A DNA stretch of 64,000 nucleotides from Sphingomonas bacterium (GCF_903642285.1 NZ_CAHJWJ010000005.1:85375-149374), one strand, 5' to 3'. Shown: positions 35,084 to 45,521, counted from the first letter of the stretch. Program-made: numbers and translations. Notes: generated by a model not told the origin, from the sequence alone.

Positions 35084-35178
35084 GCGGGCTACATCGCAAA
35101 CAGTCATCTGCGCAGTTCACAATGTCCGCTATAGCCATATAGTCAGCCCACTCGGCACATGCCGCCATAGGAGACCCA

Positions 35179-36348
35179 ATGAGTTCGGACGTCGTCACTG
35201 CCAGCGAGAAATCCATACATTGCCTACTGCCCTGGCATGACGGTCAAATTCAGGTGCTCCGCGCTCTGCATTTCGCGCAGCGCGCCAGCAGGCGCGAGCT
35301 GTCGAACCTCACAGGGCTTTCTCCACAATCGCTGAGCCGGATCGCCCAAGAGCTCGTGACGACGGGCTATATCGAGGAGCTTGAGCGGCGCCGCACGGGT
35401 GGCATGGGCCAACCCGCGATCGAACTGCGGATCACGCCTGGACGCATTCTGACGATCGGCGTCGTAATCGAACATGACCAGATCATCTGTGTGCTCAGCG
35501 ATCTCGCGGAAGGCGTCGTTCAGCGATCGGTGGTAAGCGGCAATTTTCAGTCGGCGGAGAAGTCGGCGCAGGCGGCCGAAAGCCTCATTGCCAACATGAT
35601 CGAGGATTTGCCGAAAGACAGCACGCTGCTCGGCATAGGCGTCTCCCAGTCGGGCTTCTTTTTCGAACCTGCCAAGCAGAGAATCATCGGCGTCGGAGAC
35701 ATCGAGGGGTGGCTGAAGCTCGACCTAGGCGCGCGCCTCACGGAACGGTTCGGCCTCGAAGTTTTCATCGAGAATGACGGGCGCGCTGCTGCGACGGGCC
35801 ACCTCGTTCACGGGATTGGCACACAGTTCGAGAATTATTTCGTCGTGCTGATGACCCGCGGCGTCGGCGGCGGCGGTGTCGTCAATGGACGCCTAGTTCG
35901 CGGCCGATCGGGCAATGCGGGCGAAATGCCCATGCTGGTCCCTAGGCGGAACGGGATCCGTCCGTCGGTCGAAAGTCTCGCCGACCATATGGGGCTGAAC
36001 TACGACGATCCGGATTTCGCGCGCACGGTCGAGCAGGCGCTTGCGCATGACGATCCATTGCTCACCGAGTGGCTGACAGTCTGCGCTGCCAAGCTCGAGA
36101 ACGTGCTGGCCAGCATCTGCGCGGTGCTCGATCCCGAGGCCTTCATCTTTTCAGGGCGCATGCCATTCGCTATCCGCACGGCGCTTGGCGATCGGATCAG
36201 GCTGTCGGGACCTTCGATCGCGGGCATTTCCGGTCCTTCGCCCTCGGTCGTGATCGATCCGGCGGCGGATTGCCTCGAGATAGGCGCGGCCGCGCTACCG
36301 ATCGCCCGCGTTTTCTCCGGTGTGAGCCGCAACCGGCCGCAAAGCTGA
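35179..36348 (+). CDS. ROK-family transcriptional regulator
   Basis: This encodes 389 residues; AGGAGA precedes the ATG. The N-terminal winged helix (RRELSNLTGLSPQSLSRIAQ) is followed by a ROK kinase-like domain with LGIGVSQSGFFFEPAKQRII, EVFIENDGRAAATGHLVHG and GGGVVNGRLVRGRSGNAGEM. The zinc-site cysteines of sugar-kinase ROK members (CxCGxxGC) are not seen, consistent with a regulator. Such proteins sense sugars or sugar phosphates. It sits between glycerate kinase and the nucleoside/sugar transport genes and is their likely repressor. Confidence 0.85.
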   Translation: MSSDVVTASEKSIHCLLPWHDGQIQVLRALHFAQRASRRELSNLTGLSPQSLSRIAQELVTTGYIEELERRRTGGMGQPAIELRITPGRILTIGVVIEHDQIICVLSDLAEGVVQRSVVSGNFQSAEKSAQAAESLIANMIEDLPKDSTLLGIGVSQSGFFFEPAKQRIIGVGDIEGWLKLDLGARLTERFGLEVFIENDGRAAATGHLVHGIGTQFENYFVVLMTRGVGGGGVVNGRLVRGRSGNAGEMPMLVPRRNGIRPSVESLADHMGLNYDDPDFARTVEQALAHDDPLLTEWLTVCAAKLENVLASICAVLDPEAFIFSGRMPFAIRTALGDRIRLSGPSIAGISGPSPSVVIDPAADCLEIGAAALPIARVFSGVSRNRPQS

Positions 36349-38055
36349 GGCAGATGTTCCGCTCAAGCCGCCTCGTCTCGCGAGCCTGGCGAACCCAACC
36401 ACGCATCCGGCGCTCAGGGCCGCAGACATGCTTGCCTGCGGGACGTTTTCGGCAAGCAGCCGGACACCGGCCAGGATCGCGGAGAACAGGGCCAAATTGG
36501 CGAGCAGCCATTGCAGCGTCAGGATGGGCAGCTCCCGGCTCGGCGTCGAACCGAAGTCTCGCCAGCCTGGGCCACTAGGCGCGACCTTTTCGAAAAGGCG
36601 CGCAGCAGGGGTTCGGGCGTGGGTCGTCCGGCATAAGCGGCGATGATCGTCACGGTGACACCCGTGGTGAAGTTGATGGCGACCGCTACGGCGAAGTCGG
36701 CCGGCTGCGAGATGTCCGCAACGAGCAGGGTCAGGCACGCCACAACCGCCGAGCTGACCAGCGACGCGATCTCGCACAGGATCGAGGTCCGCCACCAATA
36801 CCATCGTGTGATCGCGACGAAGCCAGTTCCAGCCAACATCATCGTGAGAAACTGATAGAGGGCGCGGATGCTCGATGTGACGCCCGACATGGCCAAGGCC
36901 ATGCCGATGATGGTGAGCAGTAGGATCGCTGCGATTTCGATCCGCCGGGTGGTTGCAGCGGGCATCGTCGGACGGAGAGCAAGCGCCACGTCATTTACCA
37001 GATACGACGCTCCGTAATTCAGGCGGCTGTTCACACACCCGATAAAGGACAGCGCCGTGACGGCAAGGATGATCCCGAACAGACCGTGGGGAAGCAGCGC
37101 GCCCGCCAACGACGGCATGGCGATCCGGATTGGAATGTGCCGGTAGATAGAAGAGCGCTGCCGCTCCGATCAGATACCAACCCCACGGTCGAACCAGAAA
37201 GTGGAAGACGACGAACGTCGCGACCGTGAGGGTCGCTGCCTTTTCGTCACGTGACGCGACGACACGTTGAACCAGCATGTTGCGGCCGGGTGCAGAGTGC
37301 CACCAACCCAGCGTCAGGAGGAGCAACGGTGCGAGCGGATCGTTGCCCGGCCACATAGCAAAGACTGGTCCGCCAATACGGCCTGCCTGAAGGTTGTGGA
37401 GACTGGCGAGGCCCGCTGGTAGGCCGGTGAGCGCGATCACCGCGAGGATGGCACCGGCCACGATCGAGATGAAGAATTCCGCTGCGTCGGACTTCACCAG
37501 TCCGCGGAACCCGACCAACAAAGCATAGCCGGCGGCGCCGAGGAAGCACGCGACAGTGAAGTAGTTGGTCAGGTTCGGATAGGTATCGAGATGCCAGCGC
37601 TTGAGCACGGCGCCGAGAATGAGCCCGAATGCATAGCCGTTTGATGCGAGCACGAGGACGTTGAGGATCACGCCCTCAAGAAAGGCCTGGAAGACGCGAT
37701 ATCGGCGCGCTGCCGTGCCCGTGCCGTAGCGGAGGCGGAATATCTCTATTTCGGTGATAACACCGCTGCGCCGCCAAAGCCGGGCGAAAAAGAACAAGGT
37801 CGCGAGAAAGCCCGGCGCACCCGCCCACCAAAACCAATTTCCCGAGAAGCCGTCCAGATACACCGCACCGGCGATCAGCAGCGGAGTGTCGGCCGACATC
37901 GCGCTCGCAGCAAGCGATGCGCCAAGAGCCAGCCAGGAGAGCTGCCTACCGGCGGCGAAGCGCTCCACCGGGCCGGAAGAGATCTTTTGCTTTCGCAGTC
38001 CTACAAGGACGACCAGCGTCAGGACGATTCCAGCGAAAAGCAGATCCAGTATCAT
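36295..38055 (-). pseudogene. Sodium:solute symporter (SSS family), two frameshifts
   Basis: ATG at 38055 begins typical SSS segments (FAAGRQLSWLALGASLAASA; NWFWWAGAPGFLATLFFFAR; GWWHSAPGRNMLVQRV). The frame breaks at about 37130-37146 after FYLPAHSN. A second frame continues SLAGALLPHGLFGIILAV and VNSRLNYGASYLVND. One T lost in a T run at about 36594 gives a third frame, VAPSGPGWRDFGSTPSRELP and LQWLLANLALFSAILAGV, to the stop at 36295. Both breaks fit single-base deletions. The intact protein would import a sugar or nucleoside with sodium. Confidence 0.8.
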
Positions 38056-38167
38056 AGCGCGGTGCGAACTATCTTGACCGCCGGGTGAGAGAACGGACGT
38101 GTAACATTATCGCAGATACCGACCGATGACACCTATTCGGGTAAGATCCTTGCCGCGCGTGTCCTCG

Positions 38168-39304
38168 TTAGGGATCGAGCGGATCGGCCGGGTCGACGCG
38201 AACAGATCGGGGATCGTAGAAAAATGGGAAATCGAGCGGTGACAGAGCGGGCGCAATCCGTCCCGGCGCATAGCCAAGCTCCGCGACGTTCCGCTTCACG
38301 AAGGTCTCGGATGAAATGCTCACACCATGCTTGCGGTTGGTGACAATAAGCGCGGGTCGGTCCTCGGGCGCCTTCAGCTTGATCAGCAGCCGCGCCGCGT
38401 TGCGAAGATTGGTGGTGGTGTGACGTGCATACGGCTCGATCACGATCGCATCTGCCGGAATCGAATAGCGTTCGACGAGTGCTTTTCGCATCTCGATCGC
38501 CTCGACATAGTTGGTTCGTCTTGGATGGACGCCCGCGCCGCTGACGATTATGAACGGTGAGACCCCGGCCCGGTAGCGCGCGGCAGCCAGATGGACGTTG
38601 AGTTTGCTCATCGGGCTAAGTGGCACGCCCATTACCTCGGGGCCGACGCCTAGCAGGATGATGGCGGTATAGGGGTAGCGCGACCAATCGAGCCTCGCGG
38701 CCCGGGCAGCAGGCAACGCGTTCTCGCGATCGAGCGGTTCGAAGGCGATTGCATCGAGGCGGTTGGCACCGTCGAGCAGGGTCAGGGCCAAGGCCACGCT
38801 CTGATCGAGACGCGCAACGGGCTCGCTCTTGATCGCGTCGGCTGACGCGAATGCCGCGGCGACGTCGGCCTTGAATAGAGGCGTTCCGACGCTGTCGGGT
38901 CCGTCGATATCAGGGTAGCGTGGCGGTTCGCCCGCTCCGTAAACCCGCAGGATCGAATTGAGCCCGGATAGTTCACGGCGAACGGCTGCTCGGGTTTCGT
39001 CAGTAGGGCCGCTCACCTGCTTTGCCGCAGCCGCCTCGACCGCCGCGATCTCGGGATCGCTCCATTGAAGCGCCTGGATGCGGCAGTCGTTGGCCTCGCC
39101 GCACGCGTCGATCCGACGTAGGCGTTGAGTCAACAGCGACCGGAGTGATGGGGGTGCGCCCTGCACGCTCATCTGAGCGATGGTCGGGAAAAGGCGCTGT
39201 CCGAGTTCCGCCAGAACGGCATCCTGCGCGGCCGTTGCTTCACATGGTGCTGTCGCCATCGCTACGATTGCAATGCTTCCTCTCAATGCCTGTCCAATCC
39301 GCAT
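38168..39304 (-). CDS. Exported YdcF/SanA-like DUF218 protein
   Basis: This encodes 378 residues. ATG at 39304, with AGGAAG upstream, opens a signal peptide (QALRGSIAIVAMATAPCEAT). The C-terminal half is a DUF218 domain: TAIILLGVGPEVMGVPLSPM, FIIVSGAGVHPRRTNYVEAI, DAIVIEPYARHTTTNLRNAA and ALIVTNRKHG. The N-terminal 190 residues are helical and unassigned. DUF218 proteins act in envelope biology; YdcF binds S-adenosylmethionine. Its promoter matches that of the TonB receptor gene at 45.5 kb, suggesting co-regulation. Confidence 0.75.
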   Translation of the reverse strand: MRIGQALRGSIAIVAMATAPCEATAAQDAVLAELGQRLFPTIAQMSVQGAPPSLRSLLTQRLRRIDACGEANDCRIQALQWSDPEIAAVEAAAAKQVSGPTDETRAAVRRELSGLNSILRVYGAGEPPRYPDIDGPDSVGTPLFKADVAAAFASADAIKSEPVARLDQSVALALTLLDGANRLDAIAFEPLDRENALPAARAARLDWSRYPYTAIILLGVGPEVMGVPLSPMSKLNVHLAAARYRAGVSPFIIVSGAGVHPRRTNYVEAIEMRKALVERYSIPADAIVIEPYARHTTTNLRNAARLLIKLKAPEDRPALIVTNRKHGVSISSETFVKRNVAELGYAPGRIAPALSPLDFPFFYDPRSVRVDPADPLDP

Positions 39305-39398
39305 TCCCGAAACTTCCTGATAAGCGGCCATGGCACCGATGCTCGGCCGATCGCCGACGTCCCCAAGCTTGATCAAAGACCCCCACGTCGCGGCGCCA

Positions 39399-39452
39399 CG
39401 CCTATAGGCGCTTATTAAGACAGCGATAAGTACTGCTGCGGGAGTTAGTCAA
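39399..39452 (-). promoter_or_regulatory. Promoter with CGCCTATAGGCG palindrome, upstream of the DUF218 gene
   Basis: On the gene strand: -35 TTGACT (39452-39447), 17-base spacer, -10 TTATCG (39429-39424), then 13 bases to a perfect 12-bp palindrome CGCCTATAGGCG (39399-39410). The same parts with the same spacings occur before the TonB receptor gene. The palindrome position fits a repressor operator. Confidence 0.6.
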
Positions 39453-39502
39453 GGTGTTGGTGAGCTTATGATGCCTTTCCCGTCGTCCAATTCGATCGGA
39501 CA

Positions 39503-40440
39503 TTATTCTGCATTCCGGAAAGCTGTGACCTCGTCGCGAGTCGGCATGCTTGATTGCGCACCCAGGCGCGTCACCGACAAAGCTGCCGCAGTGGAGGCGA
39601 ACCGGCACGCATCAGGAAGTCTCGCGCCCTCGGCGAGGAACACGGCCAACGCCCCGTTGAAGCAGTCGCCGGCGGCGGTGCTGTCGATCGGCTCGACCTT
39701 CGGCGCCTTGATCCAGGTTTCGCCGGTTGCAACGGCGATCAGGCACCCGCGGCTGCCGAGCTTGAGGATGACGGTACCGACGCCCGTGGCAAGGAGGGTC
39801 TTGGCGATCAGGACCGCCTCGGCTCATCCAGCGAGCCGAGCTCGTGCCCAGCCAATTGAGCCGCTTCGACCTCGTTGGGCGTCACGATGTCGACGTTGGC
39901 GAGCAACTCATCCGGTAATGGATCGATCGGCACCGGGGCAGGATCGAGTATGACTGTTGCCCCTCGTGACTTGGCAAATTTCGCGGCGGCGATCACCGAC
40001 GGCATCGGCGTTTCGAGCTGGAGGAGAACGATGTCCGCACCGGCCAGGATGTCGGAAGCGGCCTCGACATCCCCCACATCGAGATCGCCATTGGCGCCCG
40101 GAACGACGACGATGCAGTTCTTGCCCGCATCCGACACGATAATGACCGCGACCCCGGTATGTGCCTTCGAGACGAACAGCCGATCGGTATTGCATCCGGC
40201 TGCTCTGAGAGTCCGGCGAAGCTGGAGCCCGAATTCGTCGACCCCGACCTTGCCGACCATCGCGACATCGCCGCCTAGTCGTGCTGCGGCATAGGCTTGG
40301 TTCGCTCCCTTGCCGCCGGGGGTTTTGAGATACTGACTGCCGGTCAAGGTTTCACCGACGCCAGGGATGCGGGGCGCGATCGCCACCAAATCCATGTTGA
40401 GGCTTCCGACCACTGCAATACGACGCATGAACTTATCCAT
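39503..40440 (-). pseudogene. rbsK: Ribokinase-like carbohydrate kinase, frameshifted
   Basis: The start at 40440 (or 40428) gives the PfkB-family N-terminus VGSLNMDLVAIAPRIPGVGE and the sugar-binding GG motif TPGGKGANQAYAAARLGG. A base lost at about 39818-39823 ends the frame at ELGSLDEPRRS. The alternative frame continues VLIAKTLLATGVGTVILKLG and carries the catalytic/anion-hole motif DSTAAGDCFNGALA, ending at 39503. The truncated product would lack the catalytic Asp. When intact it would phosphorylate ribose released by the nearby nucleoside hydrolase. Confidence 0.8.
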
Positions 40441-41422
40441 GATAAGCGAGCGCGATCAGGCCGATCGCGGCAAGGTAACAGGCGGCCATGAGCCCAAGCA
40501 TGGTCCAGGCCTGTCGTGGAGCGCCGCTGAACTCGCGCCAGACGAACACTCCCCAGGCGGCCGCAATCAGCGGCGCCGACTGCCCGATCGCGTAAGAGAT
40601 GGGTACGCCGACATAGCCGGCCGCAATGAAGTTAAAGCACCCGCCGAAACCCCACGCGATACCGCCGATGATCCCGAGCAAATGGTTGCGAGATCCGGCC
40701 TGTGCATATTCTCGGAAGCTGACCACTGGCCCTTCGATCGGACGCCTCATCAGGTAGGTGTTGAAGATGATGCAGCACAGCAGCGCGCCGACCGCGAAGA
40801 GCACGGAAACGCTATAGGGAGTCATTGCGTGTCCATAGGTCAGCGCCCGCGTCACGAGCGGCGCGAACACACCCATCAGCAGACCCGAGACGATGCTGAT
40901 GCCGACGCCCGAACGCTTGGGTTTATTGCCACACGCCGCCGCTCCGCCGATGGACGCATATGCCCTCGCATTGAGGATCACGGCACACAGGGCCAGCACG
41001 AGACCGCCGGCAAGAAACGGGAGGCTACCCTTCGGCTGCAATGCATAGCTGACTACGACGCCCTCGACGACGGCGATGCCGATCGCGATCGGGAAGGCTA
41101 TCGACAGGCCCGCAATATCGAGGGCCGCCACGAGCAGAACGTTCGCGATATTGAAGACGACGCCCGCCATCAAAGCGAAGACCAGATTCGAACCCTCGGC
41201 GGTTGCGAGGTTCGCGAGGAACGGTTCGCCAGCAATGCCATGGCTTCCGAGCGTGAGCGCAATCGCCACCGCGCATAGCAGGAAGCCAAAAATATAGTCC
41301 CAGTAAAAGAGCGCGAACGGATAGCTTTTCGTACCCTTGTAGCTGTTCGCCCAGGAGCCCCAGAAAACGGCGCTCAAGATGGTCAGGATCAACGCCTGAC
41401 CGAACGTCTGAGGTAAAAACAT
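40433..41422 (-). CDS. Ten-TM sugar permease of the GRP/RhaT (DMT) type
   Basis: This encodes 329 residues with about ten hydrophobic segments, starting LILTILSAVFWGSWANSYKG, a pattern of the glucose/ribose uptake and rhamnose transporter branch of the DMT superfamily. Other landmarks: VFNIANVLLVAALDIAGLSI, AFPIAIGIAVVEGVVVSY and GIIGGIAWGFGGCFNFIAAG. Its stop overlaps the ribokinase start, so the two are translationally coupled. The likely substrate is ribose or a related sugar (inferred from context). Intact. Confidence 0.75.
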   Translation of the reverse strand: MFLPQTFGQALILTILSAVFWGSWANSYKGTKSYPFALFYWDYIFGFLLCAVAIALTLGSHGIAGEPFLANLATAEGSNLVFALMAGVVFNIANVLLVAALDIAGLSIAFPIAIGIAVVEGVVVSYALQPKGSLPFLAGGLVLALCAVILNARAYASIGGAAACGNKPKRSGVGISIVSGLLMGVFAPLVTRALTYGHAMTPYSVSVLFAVGALLCCIIFNTYLMRRPIEGPVVSFREYAQAGSRNHLLGIIGGIAWGFGGCFNFIAAGYVGVPISYAIGQSAPLIAAAWGVFVWREFSGAPRQAWTMLGLMAACYLAAIGLIALAYHG

Positions 41423-41448
41423 CCTGCCCCTCCTAATAGGTCAGCCTG

Positions 41449-42591
41449 TCATTGTTTGCTGTTGGCTTTCCTGGAAATCGTTGGTGGTGGCTCGCTGGCA
41501 AGCAACGTCATCGCCTCGAGCACACGCGATCGCTGCGCGTCGTCCAGGATCAAATGGCGTGTGTTGCCGCCGGTCGACTCATCGAGCGTTGCCAGTCCTG
41601 TCGGACCTACGATCAGGCGCCCGGCAGGTGACAACGAGAAATAGCCGTCATTCGGCCGGATCGCATAAAGCACCGCCGTCAGGTCGAACGTCTTGTGATC
41701 GTGGAGCGCCGCATTGGCGGTAGCGCCAGTCCGATAGGTCTGGTCCATGTAGCGATACGTCACGACGACCGGATGATTCTGAACGTAATTAAACTTGCTC
41801 TCGATATCGCTGCCCTTGATTCGCATAGTGAAGCCGATCTCGGAGCCGCTGACGACGATCGGGGTCGGCCAGCGCTCAAACAGGCGCTTTGCCGACGGGA
41901 TGTCCTTGCGAATATTATATTCCGGCCGATCCTTGTGGAGGGTCTCGCCCCCATAAGTCTCGTCCGCGAACCGGCCCGCCATAACGCTCAGCAGCTTGAC
42001 CTTGCGTTTGACCAGCTCCGTTCCGTCGAGAGAGCTGTAGCGATCCGGCTTGCTATCAAGGAGGCGCGCGAAATTCGTGCTGAAGCCGATCCCGATCATC
42101 ACGACCGACCCGTCAGCCTGAGCTGCTAGAGTCCGCCGAAGCAGCTGCACGGGATTTTCCGCCTTCGACCCGTCAACGAGCCGGTGCGGAAACACGAACG
42201 AACCGTCCGGCTTGCGCAGGTTGGACACATATTGCGTATACATCTGGGCGCCAGCCGCCATCGGCACGCCGTCGCCCGACCATTGCGCGGGCGGAACTAC
42301 GCCATCACGCACTAGGCCGACGGGGATGTTCGCGTGCCCGTAAAATGTATCGAGTGCGTCGATATAGGAGGCGGTCCATTTGTCCGCCATCGAGCTCGTG
42401 ATCGCGAGGATCTTGGCCTCTCCGCGCTCCTGCAAAGCGTGGAGACCCGCTAAAGCGAGCATATCGTCGATGTCGCCCCACATGTCAGTGTCGAGGATTA
42501 CGGACGTTGGCGCGCCTTTGCGGGCTGAGCTTGTGCCGCTCCGATCGGCGCAAGTCCCATCCCCCACGCGAGACCGATCGCACGCACGCAT
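41449..42591 (-). CDS. Nucleoside hydrolase, export signal apparently lost by frameshift
   Basis: The main frame carries the nucleoside-hydrolase calcium motif VILDTDMWGDIDDMLALAGL (DTDxxxDD) and VVMIGIGFSTNFARLLDS. From ATG 42591 it encodes 380 residues, but the first 30 (MRACDRSRVGDG...) look unnatural. In another frame a good signal peptide is encoded (VRAIGLAWGMGLAPIGAAQA) ending near 42515, where adding one base would join it to APTSVILDTD. So a periplasmic enzyme has probably lost its signal. It would split nucleosides into base and ribose. Treat as a likely pseudogene or a cytosolic variant. Confidence 0.7.
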   Translation of the reverse strand: MRACDRSRVGDGTCADRSGTSSARKGAPTSVILDTDMWGDIDDMLALAGLHALQERGEAKILAITSSMADKWTASYIDALDTFYGHANIPVGLVRDGVVPPAQWSGDGVPMAAGAQMYTQYVSNLRKPDGSFVFPHRLVDGSKAENPVQLLRRTLAAQADGSVVMIGIGFSTNFARLLDSKPDRYSSLDGTELVKRKVKLLSVMAGRFADETYGGETLHKDRPEYNIRKDIPSAKRLFERWPTPIVVSGSEIGFTMRIKGSDIESKFNYVQNHPVVVTYRYMDQTYRTGATANAALHDHKTFDLTAVLYAIRPNDGYFSLSPAGRLIVGPTGLATLDESTGGNTRHLILDDAQRSRVLEAMTLLASEPPPTISRKANSKQ

Positions 42592-42920
42592 TGGCGTGAG
42601 AGGCGATCCACGAAGCTGCTGGGCGCTGCGATCAAGATGTTACCCTTGCAACCTTTCTGAGAAGCTGCGCCAGCAGGCGCTTTTAAAGAGTCGCGCCGGA
42701 AAGACCCGTCGCTCAGCAAAGAGCTTGTGGACGCGCGAAGGCAGGAGGCCTGCGCTCGCCAATGCGGCTCCCAGACCGGCGGCGCTGCCAATGAGCCGGC
42801 ACCTTGTCATCATTGGCGAGGCAACCCTCACGTCGTCATTTCGATAGTGCCTCGAATCCTTGGGGCTTTGGGGGAGGTCAAGCCGGACGCATTGATGCCC
42901 GGCCTGTCCGAGACGGGCGC

Positions 42921-45521
42921 TTAGAACTTGAACCGAACCTGCGCCGCGACTTCGCGACCATCCATCGAGCGCGCGAGGATGGTGGTTTCGGCCGGAACGC
43001 CGGTCGCATTGTCTTCAGTAAGGCCGACCTGATTGGTCACGTTGGTGCCGTACAGGTTGAGTTCCCAATGCTCTCCGATGCGCGCGTTGATGCCGAGCGC
43101 GAGGCTGTAATAGGACGGAAGCGGCTGCAACTGCTGGAAGTCAGCCCAGTGTTTGCCGACGAACTCGATCGTCGCATAGGCCTTCAGGCTGCCCCAGCTT
43201 GTGTCCAAAGTATAGGCGGGCGTCACGCGCGTCTGAAACAGCGGCTGACGGGTCAGAAGGTAGCCATTGTATTGGAACGAGGCGTTGCAGGCGACGGTGT
43301 TGACCAGACCCTCGAAGACGATGCAGCCGGTGCTGTGGTTGTAGGTGCCACGGGCATAGTCACCCGTCGCCGACAGCGTAAAGTTCTCGAACGGATTGAG
43401 CGTAACCTGATACTGAACGCCATAGGTGTTGGCGCCATAGGCGAAAGTGCCGCGCTCGGTTATGTTCGTTCCCGGAACGAGATACTGCGCGGGCGGATTG
43501 GAGACGTTGCGGAACTGGCGGTAGAAGCCGCTGACGTCGAGGTAGATCCATTTGTTCTGGAATTTCACGCCGCCCTGATAGTTGCGCGCTGTCTGCAGCG
43601 GGATGTCTGGAAGGGTCAGCGTCAGATCTGAGAAGGCTGGGAAATGGACGCCTTTGTTCACGCGGACATACGCGCTCGAATTGTCGCTGAAGCGGTAATT
43701 AAGCCCGACCGTCCAGGAGATGCCCGATTTGTTGTAGTGGATCAATTGCGAGCCGGGCGTCAGATAGTTGGCGCTGCTATTGTAGAGCTGCGTCGGATCA
43801 CCGCTCAGGCTCCCCGAAGCGGTATTTCCAACATGCTCATCAAAAGTCTGCGTCTCGCGACGGATACCCGCGTCGAACAGGAAGCGACCGACCTTCCAGG
43901 TGTCGGAGAGGAAGAACGCGTTGTTCAGAGTCTCGCCTGTATTGTGGATAGATCCGGTCGGTCCGTTCACGAAGCCAGCCCCGCTGGCGAGGTGGTAGAC
44001 GGTGCCGCCGCTCGTTAAGTCGACCCCGATCGGCGTGGGATTGGACTTCGCCTGGAGAAGCATCTTCGCGCCGGAATATTGCAGGAGGTCGATGCCGTAC
44101 CGGGCCACATAGTCGCCGACCGTTACCGTGTTACCGGGGAAGACTTCGTAACTCAGCCGCAGCTCGTTGCTGAAGTTGTGATACTTTTCGTCGACGTAGC
44201 GGAGTTCCTGCGTGGAAATCTGCTGGTTGAGATCCGCAGCAGAGCCGTCGGTCGTGTAGAATGCCCGGACGGTCGCCGTCGCCGGTATCTTGAACGTCTT
44301 TTCCTGATTGCCAATGTAAGTCGACAGCGCGGTGGGGTTGATGCCCGAGCTGTAAAAGGCGTTCATGTGTTGGGTGCCCCGGACATAGTTCATGCTATCC
44401 TGGAGCTGGAGTCCGTTGCCGAAATCCCAGTTGAAGGTGCCTCCCACGACATACTGCGTGGGACCGCGACCGTTGGCCATGTTGATCGCCTGCGTACCGG
44501 GCGAGCACCCCGCACCAGTGCAGGGAGAGACCTGCAGCAGCTCATGCTGATCGGCTTTGCTGCCTTGCGAGCCGGTCAGCGGGCTAAAGCCCGGAAAGCG
44601 CTGAAAATTGCCCGGACCGTTCAGAATGAACGGAGTGTCGGTAACGTACTGGTCCTGATCCTTCTGGTAGCGGCCGTAGACCATCAGCGATCCATTGGTC
44701 CAACGCTTCGCCAGCGTTGCCGTGATCTGATGCTCCCGCTCTGCCGTATACTGCGGATCCTTCACGCCATCCGAGCGATACCAATAGCCGCCGATCGTAC
44801 CGTAGAGGCCCGCACTCTTGCTGATCGCGCCGCCGACGAACCCGTCGACGCGTTCGCCGCCTCCGGAGCCATAGGTGAACCCGAGGCTGCCCGCCGTCTG
44901 ATCGGTGCCCTGCTTCAGGATGTAGTTGGCGGTCAGGCCGGGCTGCCCCTGTCCGTAAAGCACGCCCGGGCCCCCCTGTATGAGTTCGACACGCTGGACC
45001 GTTTCGTCGAGGCGGATCAGATCGGTGCTGGGGAGATTCGACTGCTGCGCCATCGGGAAGAGCGCAGCACCATTGAGCTGCAGCGTCGCGTACGGCGTGC
45101 CGCCGTTGCTGGGAAAGCCGACGACCTCGACGTTCGCGCCGACTTGGCCGCCCGTCGATTCCACGAACACGCCCGGCGATACCTTGAGAAGGTCGGCCGA
45201 AGTGATCGGATGCAACTCGCGAATCTGCTGGTTCGACATAGTCGTCGCGGTGAAGCCCGTGTCTAGCTTCCGCAGACCGCCGACAGTAGGCGCGCCGGTC
45301 ACGATGATATCATTAAGTCCGCTCTGGCCGCCGGCCGTTGAACTCGGCGCGGCGGTGGAACCACGTTCGGGGGTCTGGGCCTCCGGCGGCGCCGGCGTGG
45401 ATGAAGGGTTTGCGGCTGAGTCCTGCGACGTGGCGGGCGCTGTCTGAGCGAGCGCGGGAACGGCCATCGGGGTACTCAGAGCTAGGGCGGCGCAGCTACG
45501 GAGCAGCATGTTCTTGATCAT
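42921..45521 (-). CDS. TonB-dependent outer-membrane receptor
   Basis: This encodes 866 residues from ATG 45521. A signal peptide (CAALALSTPMAVPALAQ) is followed by a Pro/Ala/Ser-rich stretch and a TonB box-like LNDIIVTGAPTVGG. The plug domain follows (ITSADLLKVSPGVFVES; VELIQGGPGVLYGQGQPG), then a 22-strand-type barrel ending in the aromatic VRFKF. The substrate is not evident from the sequence; the neighbours (nucleoside hydrolase, sugar permease, ribokinase) suggest nucleosides. No N-terminal sigma-regulator signalling domain is present. Intact, the largest gene of the island. Confidence 0.9.
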   Translation of the reverse strand: MIKNMLLRSCAALALSTPMAVPALAQTAPATSQDSAANPSSTPAPPEAQTPERGSTAAPSSTAGGQSGLNDIIVTGAPTVGGLRKLDTGFTATTMSNQQIRELHPITSADLLKVSPGVFVESTGGQVGANVEVVGFPSNGGTPYATLQLNGAALFPMAQQSNLPSTDLIRLDETVQRVELIQGGPGVLYGQGQPGLTANYILKQGTDQTAGSLGFTYGSGGGERVDGFVGGAISKSAGLYGTIGGYWYRSDGVKDPQYTAEREHQITATLAKRWTNGSLMVYGRYQKDQDQYVTDTPFILNGPGNFQRFPGFSPLTGSQGSKADQHELLQVSPCTGAGCSPGTQAINMANGRGPTQYVVGGTFNWDFGNGLQLQDSMNYVRGTQHMNAFYSSGINPTALSTYIGNQEKTFKIPATATVRAFYTTDGSAADLNQQISTQELRYVDEKYHNFSNELRLSYEVFPGNTVTVGDYVARYGIDLLQYSGAKMLLQAKSNPTPIGVDLTSGGTVYHLASGAGFVNGPTGSIHNTGETLNNAFFLSDTWKVGRFLFDAGIRRETQTFDEHVGNTASGSLSGDPTQLYNSSANYLTPGSQLIHYNKSGISWTVGLNYRFSDNSSAYVRVNKGVHFPAFSDLTLTLPDIPLQTARNYQGGVKFQNKWIYLDVSGFYRQFRNVSNPPAQYLVPGTNITERGTFAYGANTYGVQYQVTLNPFENFTLSATGDYARGTYNHSTGCIVFEGLVNTVACNASFQYNGYLLTRQPLFQTRVTPAYTLDTSWGSLKAYATIEFVGKHWADFQQLQPLPSYYSLALGINARIGEHWELNLYGTNVTNQVGLTEDNATGVPAETTILARSMDGREVAAQVRFKF

